Origin: an uncultured Clostridia bacterium
GTDB lineage: Bacteria; Bacillota; Clostridia; TANB77; CAG-465
Assembly: GCA_949106495.1 (NCBI GenBank)
Contig: CARYZD010000006.1
Coordinates: 1 to 45,800 of the forward strand
Direction of reading: 5' to 3'
DNA: 45,800 nucleotides
The position numbers and the translations under genes were made by a program. Shown piece by piece: positions 1-10,221 of this stretch; positions within the stretch are counted from its first letter, which is position 1; the number at the start of each line of letters is the position of its first letter. The notes below the pieces were generated by a model. It searched no databases. It saw only the letters and a list, made by a program, of their open reading frames with translations, and was not told the origin of the DNA.

Positions 1-4
1 TATA

Positions 5-46
5 GGCTTTTAGCCGAAAATGAAAAACCACCAGCTAGGCTGGTGG
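5..46. repeat. paired hairpins, possible IS200/IS605-type end
   Basis: Two adjacent perfect hairpins lie at the left edge. GGCT-TTT-AGCC is at about 5-15. An 8-bp stem, CCACCAGC-TAG-GCTGGTGG, is at 28-46. The second is flanked by an A-run on its left, so read on the minus strand it would be followed by Ts like a terminator. No minus-strand gene lies to its right, however. Consecutive short hairpins of this kind are typical of the ends of IS200/IS605 elements, whose body would lie outside the window. A simple intergenic terminator is the alternative. Confidence 0.35.
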
Positions 47-60
47 AAATTTATTGTTAA

Positions 61-104
61 TTCCTATTGACTTAGTAGGAAATGTGTAGTATAATTCCTA
101 CTAG
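61..104 (+). promoter_or_regulatory. suf operon promoter with repeated inverted half-sites
   Basis: TTGACT (67-72) and TATAAT (90-95) are separated by 17 bp, a good sigma-A promoter. Half-sites overlap it: TTCCTA at 61-66, TAGGAA at 76-81 and TTCCTA at 95-100. The last two belong to a perfect 9-bp inverted repeat, TAGTAGGAA (73-81) and TTCCTACTA (95-103), which covers the spacer and the -10 box. This placement fits a repressor that blocks RNA polymerase. The likely binder is the Rrf2/IscR-type protein encoded in the same operon, which is inference. Confidence 0.7.
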
Positions 105-135
105 TTTAATATGAAATGTAAAAGGAGCATACAAA

Positions 136-885
136 ATGGAAAAATTATTAGAGATAAAAGATTTGCATGCAAGTGCTAAAGATAAAGATATTCTTAAAGG
201 ATTAAATTTAACAATAAATAAAGGAGAAGTTCATGTAATAATGGGACCAAATGGTGCAGGAAAATCTACTCTTGCAAATGTTATATTTAATAATCCTTTA
301 TATAACTTTAAAAGAAGTGGAAGTATTGAATTTGAAGAAGAAAATATAGATAATTTAAAGACTAATGAAATAGCTAAAAAAGGTATATTTATGTCTTTTC
401 AATCTCCTGAAGAAATACCAGGTATATCTACATTAAATTTCTTAAAATATGCTAAAAATAAAATATCTGGTGAACCAGTAAAAACATTTAAATTTAAGTT
501 TTTACTTAAAAAATATATAGATGAATTAAATATGAATCCTAAACTTATTGATAGAAATTTAAATGTAGGATTTTCTGGTGGAGAAAAAAAGAAAAACGAA
601 ATATTACAAATGCTTGTTTTAGAGCCAAAACTTGCTATACTTGATGAAACAGACTCAGGGCTTGATGTTGATGCTATTAAGACAGTATCAAAAGGTATAG
701 ATATGTATAAAAATGAAAATAATGCTGTACTAATTATTACACATAATAACCGTATATTAGAAAGCCTAAAAGTAGATTATGTACATGTTTTAGTAGATGG
801 CAAGATAGTAAAAACAGGTAGTGCAGAGCTTGCAACTGAAATTGAAAAAGAAGGATACGAAAAATATAAGAAAGTTGAGGAGTAA
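136..885 (+). CDS. sufC: Fe-S cluster assembly ATPase SufC
   Basis: This is the ABC-type ATPase of the SUF scaffold. In the known SufBC2D complex it hydrolyses ATP in the cytosol to drive cluster assembly on SufB and SufD. Visible motifs are Walker A GPNGAGKST (residues 37-45), the signature FSGGEKKK (about 146-153), Walker B LAILDETDSGLD (about 166-177) and a switch His in ITHNN. The length of 249 residues is normal for SufC. The altered signature (SGGEKKK rather than SGGQ) is typical of the family. AAGGAG lies 8 nt before the ATG. It is the first gene of the operon, two bases before sufB. Confidence 0.97.
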   Translation: MEKLLEIKDLHASAKDKDILKGLNLTINKGEVHVIMGPNGAGKSTLANVIFNNPLYNFKRSGSIEFEEENIDNLKTNEIAKKGIFMSFQSPEEIPGISTLNFLKYAKNKISGEPVKTFKFKFLLKKYIDELNMNPKLIDRNLNVGFSGGEKKKNEILQMLVLEPKLAILDETDSGLDVDAIKTVSKGIDMYKNENNAVLIITHNNRILESLKVDYVHVLVDGKIVKTGSAELATEIEKEGYEKYKKVEE

Positions 886-887
886 TA

Positions 888-2291
888 ATGGCATCAAGAA
901 CTAAAGTAGAAGATATAAATAGAAATGTTTATGATATAAAAGATAAAGATGACTATGAATATAAAATACAAAAGGGATTAAGTAGAGAGATTGTAGAAGA
1001 AATTTCAAGAAAGAAAAATGAGCCAGATTGGATGCTTGAAATTAGACTTAAAGCTTTAGAAATGTATAATAAACTAGAACTTCCAACATGGGGACCAGAT
1101 TTATCTGAACTTAAAATGGACGAAATAGCAACATATGTAAAACCTAAGACAAATCTTAGTAATTCATGGGAAGATGTTCCTGAAGATATAAAGAATACTT
1201 TTGATAGATTAGGAATACCTGAAGCTGAGAAAAAATCTCTTGCAGGTGTTGGGGCACAATATGATTCAGAAGTTGTATATCATAGTATAAAAGAAGACTT
1301 AATTAAACAAGGTGTAGTATATACTGATATGGAAACTGCTGTAAGAGAATATCCAGAAATTGTAAAAGAACATTTTATGAAATGTGTACCAATAAATGAC
1401 CATAAATTTGTAGCATTACATGCTGCTGTTTGGTCAGGTGGCTCGTTTGTATATGTTCCAGAAAATGTAAAATTAGATATTCCATTACAATCATATTTTA
1501 GACTTAATTCACCAGAGTCAGGACAATTTGAACATACTTTAATAATTGTAGAAAAGGGTGCAAAACTTCATTTTATAGAAGGCTGTAGTGCACCAAAATA
1601 TAATAAAGTAAATTTACATGCAGGTTGTGTAGAATTATATGTAAAAGATGATGCATATTTAAGATACTCTACTATCGAAAACTGGTCAAAAAATATGATG
1701 AATTTAAATACTAAAAAAGCAATAGTAGGAAAAAATGCACAAATTGATTGGGTAACTGGTTCATTTGGTTCTAAAGTTTCAATGCTTTACCCAATGAGTA
1801 TTTTAAATGGAGAAGGAGCTAAAACAGAATATACTGGTATAACTTTTGCAGGAGCAGAGCAGGATTTAGATACTGGCTTTAAAGTTATACATAATGCGCC
1901 AAATACATCATCTGTTGTAAATTCAAAATCTATTTCAAAAGATGGAGGAGCTTGCACTTATAGAGCTTTAGTAAGAGTATCAAAGAATGCTAAAGGTTCA
2001 AAATGTAGTGTAAGTTGTGAATCTTTAATGCTTGATGATATTTCAAGGTCAGATACAATTCCTGTAAATGATATTCAAACTGATGAAGTAGAATTTTCTC
2101 ATGAGGCAAAAATAGGAAAAATTAGTGATAAAGAAATATTCTATTTAATGTCTAGAGGACTATCAGAAGAAGATGCAAAAGCGATGATTGTTAGAGGTTT
2201 TGCATATCCTGTATCAAAAGAATTACCTGTAGAATATGCTGTTGAAATGAATAATTTAATTAATATAGAATTAGAAGGGAGTATTGGATAA
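888..2291 (+). CDS. sufB: Fe-S cluster scaffold protein SufB
   Basis: SufB is the scaffold subunit on which the nascent cluster forms, working with SufC and SufD. The 467-residue protein carries the full SufB/SufD beta-helix core. Its C-terminal block (SCESLMLDD, then EFSHEAKIGKISDKEIFYLM) is strongly conserved and includes the Cys region implicated in cluster building in characterised SufB. The start has GAGGAG 5 nt upstream. Its stop codon overlaps the sufD start by one base (TAATG), suggesting translational coupling and equal dosage. Confidence 0.97.
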   Translation: MASRTKVEDINRNVYDIKDKDDYEYKIQKGLSREIVEEISRKKNEPDWMLEIRLKALEMYNKLELPTWGPDLSELKMDEIATYVKPKTNLSNSWEDVPEDIKNTFDRLGIPEAEKKSLAGVGAQYDSEVVYHSIKEDLIKQGVVYTDMETAVREYPEIVKEHFMKCVPINDHKFVALHAAVWSGGSFVYVPENVKLDIPLQSYFRLNSPESGQFEHTLIIVEKGAKLHFIEGCSAPKYNKVNLHAGCVELYVKDDAYLRYSTIENWSKNMMNLNTKKAIVGKNAQIDWVTGSFGSKVSMLYPMSILNGEGAKTEYTGITFAGAEQDLDTGFKVIHNAPNTSSVVNSKSISKDGGACTYRALVRVSKNAKGSKCSVSCESLMLDDISRSDTIPVNDIQTDEVEFSHEAKIGKISDKEIFYLMSRGLSEEDAKAMIVRGFAYPVSKELPVEYAVEMNNLINIELEGSIG

Positions 2292-3337
2292 TGGATATAA
2301 AAGTAAATGAAACTCCTATAAGAACTTCTAGAAATTTTAGAATAAATAATATAAAAATAGACGATATTGAAATTCCAGAAAATATAGAAAAATTTAAAAA
2401 TGTAGAAATAGTATCACAAAACTGTATAATAGATTCTAAAATAGATAATAAAAAACTTGTTTATGGTAATGGAGAAATTTTAGAGGAAAATGTTAATAAG
2501 TTTTCAAATAATGTATTAAAATTAACTACAACAAAAAATAAACAAGATATTAAAATTATTTATACATTTAATGAAGAAAATATTAATCTTATTAATAACT
2601 TAGAATTTGTTATAAATCATGATACGGATATAACAATTGTATATAAATCTTTAATAGATAAAGAGTGCTTTCATAATGGAATAACTAAATTATTTGCAAA
2701 TGAAGATGTAAAAGTTAATGTAGCAATTGTAAACTTGCTAAATAATAAATCATTAAATTTTGATGCAATTGAAAATAAACTATATAAAAATTCAAATGTC
2801 AAATATACAATAATCGATTTGGGTGGAAAATATAGTATATCTAATTACTATTCAGATATATTAGGAGAAAATGCTAAAAATAATTTAAAGACAATTTATC
2901 TTGGAATAGAAGATCAAGTAAAAGATATCAATTATATAGCAGAACTAAAAGGTGAAAAAACTAATATAGATATTGATGTGCAAGGTACATTAAAAGACAC
3001 AGCTAAGAAAAATTTTAAAGGAACTATAGATTTTAAAAGAGGATGTAAAAAAGCAAAAGGGGATGAGAATGAATTTTGCATGTTACTTTCTCCAAAAGCT
3101 AAATCTTTAGCATTACCAATGCTTTTATGTACAGAAGCAGATATTGAAGGAAACCATTCAACTGCATCTGGAAAAGTAGATGAAAAATCATTATTTTATA
3201 TTATGAGCAGAGGTTTTTCAGAAAGCGAAGCAATAAGATTAATCGTAAGAGCTAGATTTAATAATATAATTGAAAGAATAAAAGATGAAGAACTTAAAGA
3301 GATAATATTACAGGAAATAGATAATAGATTAGAGTAA
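2291..3337 (+). CDS. sufD: Fe-S cluster assembly protein SufD
   Basis: This is the SufD-type partner of SufB (348 residues). The N-terminal half is divergent and Asn/Lys-rich. The C-terminal half has the SufB/SufD signature, including GNHSTASGKVDEKSLFYIMSRGFS, where the His corresponds to the region important at the SufB-SufD interface. Together with its position directly after sufB (1-bp overlap) and before sufS, this supports SufD rather than a second SufB. It is shorter than proteobacterial SufD, as is common in clostridia. Confidence 0.93.
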   Translation: MDIKVNETPIRTSRNFRINNIKIDDIEIPENIEKFKNVEIVSQNCIIDSKIDNKKLVYGNGEILEENVNKFSNNVLKLTTTKNKQDIKIIYTFNEENINLINNLEFVINHDTDITIVYKSLIDKECFHNGITKLFANEDVKVNVAIVNLLNNKSLNFDAIENKLYKNSNVKYTIIDLGGKYSISNYYSDILGENAKNNLKTIYLGIEDQVKDINYIAELKGEKTNIDIDVQGTLKDTAKKNFKGTIDFKRGCKKAKGDENEFCMLLSPKAKSLALPMLLCTEADIEGNHSTASGKVDEKSLFYIMSRGFSESEAIRLIVRARFNNIIERIKDEELKEIILQEIDNRLE

Positions 3338-3366
3338 TAAAAATATAAAATGGAGATAATAAAAAT

Positions 3367-4587
<1,221 letters not shown>

Positions 4588-4605
4588 GAAAGGATAGTAT
4601 TTTTC

Positions 4606-5043
4606 ATGGATGATTTAGAAGAATTATATAATGAGATTATAATGGAACATAGCATGAATTCATATAATAAGAAGAATTTAGATTCTTGTGATTTTTGTGA
4701 AATGGGACATAATCCAAATTGTGGTGATGAAATAAAATTAGAGATAAAATTAAATGGAGATATAATTGAAGATATGGCATTTACTGGTCATGGTTGTGCT
4801 ATATCTCAAAGTTCTACATCTGTTATGATAGATGTTTTAAAGGGAAAGACAATAAAGGAGGCTAAAGATGTAATTAAAACATTTATAGATATGATAAAAA
4901 GAGAAATAACAGATGAGAGTAAACTAGAAAAATTAGAAGAAGCTATTGCTTTTAGAAATATTTCAAATATGCCTGCAAGAGTAAAATGTGCGCTTCTTGC
5001 TTGGCATACAATGGAAGATTTATTGGAAAAAAATAGCAAATAA
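4606..5043 (+). CDS. sufU: SufU zinc-dependent sulfur transfer protein
   Basis: This IscU-fold protein of 145 residues is of the SufU type. Established SufU proteins bind zinc and accept the persulfide from SufS rather than building clusters as IscU does. The three conserved Cys environments are visible: NPNCGDE, GHGCAISQSS and RVKCALLAWH near the C-terminus. The insertion separating the second and third Cys and the RVKCALLAW ending are the SufU pattern. It lies next to sufS, its expected partner. Confidence 0.94.
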   Translation: MDDLEELYNEIIMEHSMNSYNKKNLDSCDFCEMGHNPNCGDEIKLEIKLNGDIIEDMAFTGHGCAISQSSTSVMIDVLKGKTIKEAKDVIKTFIDMIKREITDESKLEKLEEAIAFRNISNMPARVKCALLAWHTMEDLLEKNSK

Positions 5044-5062
5044 AAAGAAAAGGAGAAATGTA

Positions 5063-5467
5063 ATGAGAATTTCTACAAAAGGAAGATATGCATTAAATAT
5101 AATGATAGACTTAGCAAAAAATGCAGGAGAGGACAAGTATATATCTTTAACTGAGATATCAAAAAGACTTGAAATTTCAAATAAATATCTTGAACAAATA
5201 ATCTCTGCTTTAAATAAAAATGATTTAGTACTTAGTACAAGAGGAAATAATGGTGGATATAAGCTTGCAAGAAAGCCAGAAGAATATAAAGTTGGAGATA
5301 TTTTAAGAGCAACAGAAGGAAATTTATCTCCAATAGATTGTTTATCTAATGGAAGTGTAAATAGCTGTCCTAAAAAACATAAATGTGCTACTTTATCTTT
5401 TTGGCAAGGACTAGATAAAGCGATAGAGGATTATGTGGATAGTAAAACACTTGCAGATTTAATATAA
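5063..5467 (+). CDS. iscR: Rrf2 family regulator, IscR-like (Fe-S sensing)
   Basis: This 134-residue Rrf2-family winged-helix regulator starts MRISTKGRYAL, the classic family N-terminus. The start at 5063 is chosen because AGGAG lies 7 nt upstream and the family motif begins there; the frame is open further upstream but inside sufU. Three cysteines (C93, C102, C108; spacing 8 and 5) lie in the loop that binds the Fe-S cluster in IscR. CymR-type relatives lack them. It therefore probably senses cluster supply and represses its own operon through the TTCCTA/TAGGAA repeats at 61-104 (inference). Confidence 0.88.
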   Translation: MRISTKGRYALNIMIDLAKNAGEDKYISLTEISKRLEISNKYLEQIISALNKNDLVLSTRGNNGGYKLARKPEEYKVGDILRATEGNLSPIDCLSNGSVNSCPKKHKCATLSFWQGLDKAIEDYVDSKTLADLI

Positions 5468-5478
5468 GGAGAAATAAA

Positions 5479-6621
5479 TTGAAAGAAACATATTTAGACA
5501 ATAGTGCTACTACAAGATTAGATGAGACTGTTCTAAATGAAATGTTACCATATTTAAAAGAATACTATGGTAATGCATCAAGTATTTATTCATTAGGTAG
5601 AGAAAGTAAAAAAGCAATTGAAGATGCAAGAGAAAAAATAGCTAAAGTTTTAAATTGTAGAGCTGATGAGATTTACTTTACATCTGGTGGTAGTGAATCG
5701 GATAACACTGCAATAAAAGGGATTGCAAGAGCAAATAAAAATAAAGGTAAACATATAATTACATCTAAAATAGAACATTTAGCTGTACTTGATACATGTA
5801 GAGAACTTGAAAAAGACGGTTTTGAAGTAACTTATTTGAATGTAGATAGCAAAGGAAGAATAGATATTCAAGAATTAAAAAATTTAATAAGAGAAGATAC
5901 AATTTTAATTAGTATAATGTATGCTAATAATGAAATAGGTACTATTCAAAACATATCAGAAATAGGTGAAATTGCAAAACAAAATAATATATATTTTCAT
6001 ACAGATGCAGTACAAGCTATAGGTACTTTAGAAATAGATGTAAATAAACAAAATATAGATAGTTTATCTTTATCTGCACATAAATTTTATGGACCAAAAG
6101 GTATAGGAGTTTTATATATAAGAAAAGGAATAAAGTTTCAAAAATTTATTGATGGTGGACATCAAGAAAGAAATAAAAGAGCAGGTACAGAAAATGTAGC
6201 AAATATCGTTGGACTTTCAAAAGCATTAGAAATTGCAAATAGGGATTTAATAGAACATAGAAAACAGATAGAAAATTTAAGAAACTATTTCGAGTCTCAA
6301 ATAGTTAAATCAATAGATAGTGTTGTAATAAATGGAGATATAAATAATAGATTACCTGGAAATAGTAATATTTCATTTTTAGGTGTTAATGGTCAGGATT
6401 TATTATTAAATTTAGATATGTTAGGAATATGTGTATCAAGTGGAAGTGCATGTACATCTGGTTCTATTGATGCATCACATGTACTACTTGCGATAGGATT
6501 AGATGAAGATACATCTAAATCATCAATTAGAGTATCAGTTGGAAAATATAATACAAAAGAAGATATAGATTATTTGATTAATAGTTTAAAAGACATTGTA
6601 AAGAGGCAGAGAAATATATAA
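5479..6621 (+). CDS. iscS: cysteine desulfurase, NifS/IscS type
   Basis: This is a second PLP-dependent cysteine desulfurase in the operon (380 residues), of the group I (NifS/IscS) type. The PLP lysine is K202 (SAHKFYGPKG) and the catalytic cysteine is C325 in SSGSACTSGS, within the long flexible loop that lets group I enzymes hand sulfur directly to partners. The start is TTG with AGGAG 7 nt upstream. It lies 14 nt before mnmA, so delivery of sulfur to MnmA for tRNA thiolation is the likely main job (inference). General IscS duty is also possible. Confidence 0.93.
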   Translation: MKETYLDNSATTRLDETVLNEMLPYLKEYYGNASSIYSLGRESKKAIEDAREKIAKVLNCRADEIYFTSGGSESDNTAIKGIARANKNKGKHIITSKIEHLAVLDTCRELEKDGFEVTYLNVDSKGRIDIQELKNLIREDTILISIMYANNEIGTIQNISEIGEIAKQNNIYFHTDAVQAIGTLEIDVNKQNIDSLSLSAHKFYGPKGIGVLYIRKGIKFQKFIDGGHQERNKRAGTENVANIVGLSKALEIANRDLIEHRKQIENLRNYFESQIVKSIDSVVINGDINNRLPGNSNISFLGVNGQDLLLNLDMLGICVSSGSACTSGSIDASHVLLAIGLDEDTSKSSIRVSVGKYNTKEDIDYLINSLKDIVKRQRNI

Positions 6622-6634
6622 TTGGAGGAAGAAA

Positions 6635-7702
6635 ATGAAAAGTGTACTATTAGGAATGAGTGGAGGAGTAGATAGCTCAGTAAGTGCAGTACTATTACAA
6701 AAACAAGGTTATAAAGTATATGGTGTAACTATGAAATTATATGGTGGAGAAGATGAAAGAGAAGAAGCTTGTTGTGGACTTTCTGCTACATCTGATGCAA
6801 AAAGAGTTTGTGATAAATTAGGTATTCCACATTATACAATTAATTTTGAAAAGGAATTTAAAGAACAAGTAATAGATAAATTTATTAATGAGTATCAAAA
6901 TTGTAGAACACCAAATCCATGTATAGATTGTAATAGATATTTAAAATTTGGAGCAATGTATGAGCTTGCTAAAAAATTAAATATAGATTATATAGCAACA
7001 GGTCATTATGCTAAAGTAGAATATAGTGAAGAATATAAAAAATATGTAATAAAGAAATCTCATGCTGGAAAAAAAGACCAAACTTATGTGTTATATAATA
7101 TCCCAAGTGAACTTGTAGAACATATAGTATTTCCACTTGCAGACTTTGAATCTAAAGACGAAATTAGAAAAATAGCAGAAGAAAATAATTTAGCAGTTGC
7201 TCAAAAACCAGATAGTCAAGAAATATGCTTTATTACAGATAATGATTATGTAAATTTCTTAGAAAAGCATAATATTCAAGGAATGAAACATGGTAAAATA
7301 GTTGATACTAAAGGTACAATTCTTGGAAAACATCAAGGATTACATAGATATACGATAGGTCAAAGAAGAGGAATGGGAATATCAAGTTCTACGCCACTTT
7401 ATGTAGTAGAATTAAATAAAGGGAAAAATCAACTAATTGTTGGTAAAGAAGAAGAGTTATATACAGATACAGTTTTTGTTAAAGAGGTAAATTGCATTCT
7501 TTTTAATAAATTTACAGAAGGTTTGGAAGTAGATGCTAAAATAAGATATTCTACACCTGCAAAACCAGCTGTTATTCATGTAAATGAAGATGGTACGTTA
7601 GTTGTTAAATTTAAAGAAAAAGTTAGAGCTGTAACACCTGGACAAGCGATAGCTTTTTATATTGGAGATATTCTTGTTGGTGGAGGAAAAATAGTTAAAT
7701 AA
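6635..7702 (+). CDS. mnmA: tRNA-specific 2-thiouridylase MnmA
   Basis: MnmA makes the 2-thio group of wobble uridine-34 in tRNAs for Lys, Glu and Gln, using ATP and a persulfide. The PP-loop SGGVDSS is at residues 9-15. The catalytic cysteines correspond to C99 (in CIDCNRYLKF) and C198 (in DSQEICFI). TGHYAK and the C-terminal beta-barrel region (GQAIAFY) are also visible. The 355-residue length is normal. It is the last gene of the suf operon and is followed by a hairpin at 7713-7733. The adjacent iscS supplies the sulfur. Confidence 0.97.
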   Translation: MKSVLLGMSGGVDSSVSAVLLQKQGYKVYGVTMKLYGGEDEREEACCGLSATSDAKRVCDKLGIPHYTINFEKEFKEQVIDKFINEYQNCRTPNPCIDCNRYLKFGAMYELAKKLNIDYIATGHYAKVEYSEEYKKYVIKKSHAGKKDQTYVLYNIPSELVEHIVFPLADFESKDEIRKIAEENNLAVAQKPDSQEICFITDNDYVNFLEKHNIQGMKHGKIVDTKGTILGKHQGLHRYTIGQRRGMGISSSTPLYVVELNKGKNQLIVGKEEELYTDTVFVKEVNCILFNKFTEGLEVDAKIRYSTPAKPAVIHVNEDGTLVVKFKEKVRAVTPGQAIAFYIGDILVGGGKIVK

Positions 7703-7712
7703 ATAGATAATA

Positions 7713-7743
7713 GACAGAGAGGATTTCTCTGTCTTATACTTTG
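7713..7743 (+). terminator. terminator after mnmA
   Basis: An 8-bp stem GACAGAGA/TCTCTGTC with a 5-nt loop is followed by a T-rich but interrupted tail (TTATACTTT). It closes the suf-mnmA operon, probably as a moderate terminator. Confidence 0.65.
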
Positions 7744-7818
7744 GAAAAAATAATTTAAAACATACTATTATTTTAATTTAATATATGCTATTATTATATA
7801 AATTAAGGAGAAAAATAT

Positions 7819-8472
7819 ATGAAAAAAGGTATTATAATTGGATTTATATTAGCAGTGTTAATTATATTAATTTCTACTTATGTTATACAATTTACAAATA
7901 TTATTGAACCCAAATATTATTATACTAATGAAGATTTTGGTATAGAAACATATCTAAGTTTAGTAGATAAAGATAATGATGGAATTGATGACCAAACAGA
8001 TATACTACAAAATGTAAGAGTGTATATTAGTACTAAACCAAAGTATAAAAGTGAATATTATAATACTGGATATCTAAGTGAAGAATATGGTGTTTGTACA
8101 GATGTAGTAGCAATAGGATTACTACATTCTGGATATGATTTGATGGAACTGGTGAATAAAGATATTATGAATTATCCTGAAAGATACAATATAGAGAAAA
8201 TAGATAAAAATATAGATTTTAGAAGAGTCAGAAATTTAAAAGTATATTTAGATAATAACGCCATATCTTTAACAACAGACATATATGATATAGATAAATG
8301 GCAAGGTGGAGATATAATTGTTTTTAAAAATCATATTGGAATTGTTTCAGATAAGAGAAATAAAAACGGGATACCATTTGTAATTCATCATGCAAATCCT
8401 ATTCAAGTAAATTATGAAGAAGATTTTTTGGAGTTGGTAAACGATATAATTGGTCACTATAGGATAAGTTAA
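7819..8472 (+). CDS. DUF1287 family exported or membrane-anchored protein
   Basis: This 217-residue protein has one N-terminal hydrophobic segment (residues about 4-26, after MKKG), so it is secreted or membrane-anchored. The rest matches the DUF1287 family, which is related to NlpC/P60-like folds. A conserved Cys (YGVCTDVV), a His (NHIGIVSD) and a second His pair (IHHANP) are arranged as in that superfamily. A calcium-binding-like DKDNDGIDD loop precedes the core. A cell-wall amidase or peptidase role is plausible but unproven for the family. It is monocistronic: AAGGAG precedes the ATG and a strong terminator follows. Confidence 0.8.
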   Translation: MKKGIIIGFILAVLIILISTYVIQFTNIIEPKYYYTNEDFGIETYLSLVDKDNDGIDDQTDILQNVRVYISTKPKYKSEYYNTGYLSEEYGVCTDVVAIGLLHSGYDLMELVNKDIMNYPERYNIEKIDKNIDFRRVRNLKVYLDNNAISLTTDIYDIDKWQGGDIIVFKNHIGIVSDKRNKNGIPFVIHHANPIQVNYEEDFLELVNDIIGHYRIS

Positions 8473-8509
8473 AATATGTAAATATAGGTATAAAATAATA
8501 AAATTAAGT

Positions 8510-8540
8510 AGATGCTATTAAATTAGCATCTATTTTTTAT
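8510..8540 (+). terminator. terminator after the DUF1287 gene
   Basis: A perfect 8-bp stem AGATGCTA/TAGCATCT with a 6-nt loop is followed by ATTTTTTAT. Confidence 0.85.
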
Positions 8541-8594
8541 CATAAAAATAGCTTATTAGAATATATTTGTATTAAGTTTACTTGGAGGTAGAAA

Positions 8595-10073
8595 ATGAAG
8601 GATATAGAAATATATAAAGATATATCAAAAAGAACAAATGGAGATATATACATTGGAGTAGTTGGACCTGTAAGAACAGGAAAGTCTACATTTATAAAAA
8701 ACTTTATGCAAAGTTTTGTTATACCAAATATTCAAAATGAGTATAAAAAGGACAGAGCATTAGATGAACTTCCACAAAGTGCATCTGGCAAAACAATAAT
8801 GACAACAGAGCCAAAATTTATACCTAATGAATCAGTAGAAATATGTTTAGATAATAATGTAAGATTTAAAACAAGACTTGTAGATTGTGTTGGATATCTT
8901 GTAGATGGTGCAGTTGGGCATATGGAAGATGACATGCCACGTATGGTAAAGACTCCATGGTCAGACGAAGATATTCCTTTTTCAAGAGCAGCTGAGATTG
9001 GAACTAAAAAAGTAATTACAGATCATTCAACTATTGGTATTGTTGTAACTACAGATGGTAGTATTACAGATATAGATAGAAATAGCTATGTAGAGGCAGA
9101 AGAACGAGTAATACGTGAACTAAAACAGATAAATAAGCCATATATAGTAATATTAAATTCAACTAATCCTAATAGTAAAGAGACTAGAAAATTAGAAAGT
9201 GAATTAAGTGAAAAATATAATTCTAGAGTTATTAGTATGGATATTGAGAATATGAGAGAAGACGATTTTTCTAATATATTTGAACGTGTTTTAGAAGAAT
9301 TTCCAGTTACAGAAATTGGTTTTGATTTACCAGAATGGTTTAGTATATTAGATTTAGACCATTGGTTAAAACAAGATATAATTACCACTGTAAAAGATTT
9401 TCTAGACAAAGATTATTCTATAAGAGAAATAAATAGTTTACTAGATAAAATGAAAGAGGATGAAAAGTTTAAAAATGTATATTTAAAAGACGCTAATATG
9501 GAATCTGGTAATGTAAAAGTTGAAATGGATATTACACCTGAGATATTTTATAGAATACTTAGTGAGCAATCTAATTTTGACGTAAAATCTGATGCAGATA
9601 TATTCTCATTACTTAGAGACTTTGCAAATACTAAAGCAGAATATGATAAGATTGCTATGGCGATGGAAGAGGTTAGAATCAAAGGTTATGGAATAATTAC
9701 ACCTACTATGGATGAGTTAAAACTTGAAGAACCTGAGATAGTAAAACAAGGAAGCAAATTTGGTGTTAAATTAAAAGCTTCAGCACCATCTATACATATG
9801 ATTAGAGCAGACATCGAAACAGAAGTTTCTCCGATAGTTGGAAGTGAAAAACAGTCTGAAGATTTAGTAAAATATCTTCTATCTGAGTTTGAAACTGACC
9901 CTAAGAAAATTTGGGAATCTAATATATTTGGAAAATCACTTCATTCACTTGTAAATGAGGGATTACACAATAAACTTTATAGAATGCCAGATGAAGCACA
10001 AATGAAGCTTCAAGAAACTCTTCAAAAAATAATAAATGAGGGGAGTGGTGGACTTATTTGTATTATATTATAA
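8595..10073 (+). CDS. spoIVA: stage IV sporulation protein A, SpoIVA
   Basis: SpoIVA is the ATPase that polymerises around the forespore as the basement layer of the spore coat. The 492-residue length matches the family. The Walker A motif GPVRTGKS is at residues 24-31, followed by the family-specific LPQSASGKTIMTTEP and the VDCVGYLVDGAVGH block, a strong SpoIVA signature. The C-terminus ends hydrophobic (GGLICIIL), as expected for the membrane-facing tip that interacts with SpoVM in Bacillus. A GGAGG site precedes the ATG. Its presence marks the organism as a spore former. Confidence 0.98.
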   Translation: MKDIEIYKDISKRTNGDIYIGVVGPVRTGKSTFIKNFMQSFVIPNIQNEYKKDRALDELPQSASGKTIMTTEPKFIPNESVEICLDNNVRFKTRLVDCVGYLVDGAVGHMEDDMPRMVKTPWSDEDIPFSRAAEIGTKKVITDHSTIGIVVTTDGSITDIDRNSYVEAEERVIRELKQINKPYIVILNSTNPNSKETRKLESELSEKYNSRVISMDIENMREDDFSNIFERVLEEFPVTEIGFDLPEWFSILDLDHWLKQDIITTVKDFLDKDYSIREINSLLDKMKEDEKFKNVYLKDANMESGNVKVEMDITPEIFYRILSEQSNFDVKSDADIFSLLRDFANTKAEYDKIAMAMEEVRIKGYGIITPTMDELKLEEPEIVKQGSKFGVKLKASAPSIHMIRADIETEVSPIVGSEKQSEDLVKYLLSEFETDPKKIWESNIFGKSLHSLVNEGLHNKLYRMPDEAQMKLQETLQKIINEGSGGLICIIL

Positions 10074-10075
10074 AT

Positions 10076-10107
10076 AAAAGATGCGTGAATGGTTCACGCA
10101 TCTTTTA
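10076..10107. terminator. bidirectional terminator between spoIVA and the peptide gene
   Basis: An arm AAAAGATGCGTGAA pairs with TTCACGCATCTTTT across a 3-nt loop. A runs before it and T runs after it let it work on both strands. It ends spoIVA on + and the peptide/radical SAM operon on -. The peptide stop codon abuts it (10108-10110). Confidence 0.92.
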
Positions 10108-10221
10108 TTATTGAAAATCACAATCAGAACCACTATAACAGTCACAATGACAACTTGCGTCACAAACCATATTGTCTGAATCAACTAGTCCATCATAAAC
10201 ATTAACTAATAATTTATTCAT
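10108..10221 (-). CDS. Cys-rich 37-residue candidate RiPP precursor peptide
   Basis: This small gene encodes 37 residues. An acidic, Cys-free N-terminal half (MNKLLVNVYDGLVDSDNMV) looks like a leader. The Cys-rich C-terminal half has five cysteines (positions 20, 24, 26, 28 and 34; pattern C-x3-C-x-C-x-C-x5-C) with Asp and Ser between them. The ATG overlaps the stop of the upstream radical SAM gene by 8 bp. A strong AAAGGAGG lies 9 nt before it, so it is clearly translated. The context matches precursors of sactipeptides or ranthipeptides, in which a SPASM radical SAM enzyme links Cys sulfur to a backbone or side-chain carbon. I do not recognise the exact family. A metal-binding mini-protein is the alternative. 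Confidence 0.8.
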   Translation of the reverse strand: MNKLLVNVYDGLVDSDNMVCDASCHCDCYSGSDCDFQ

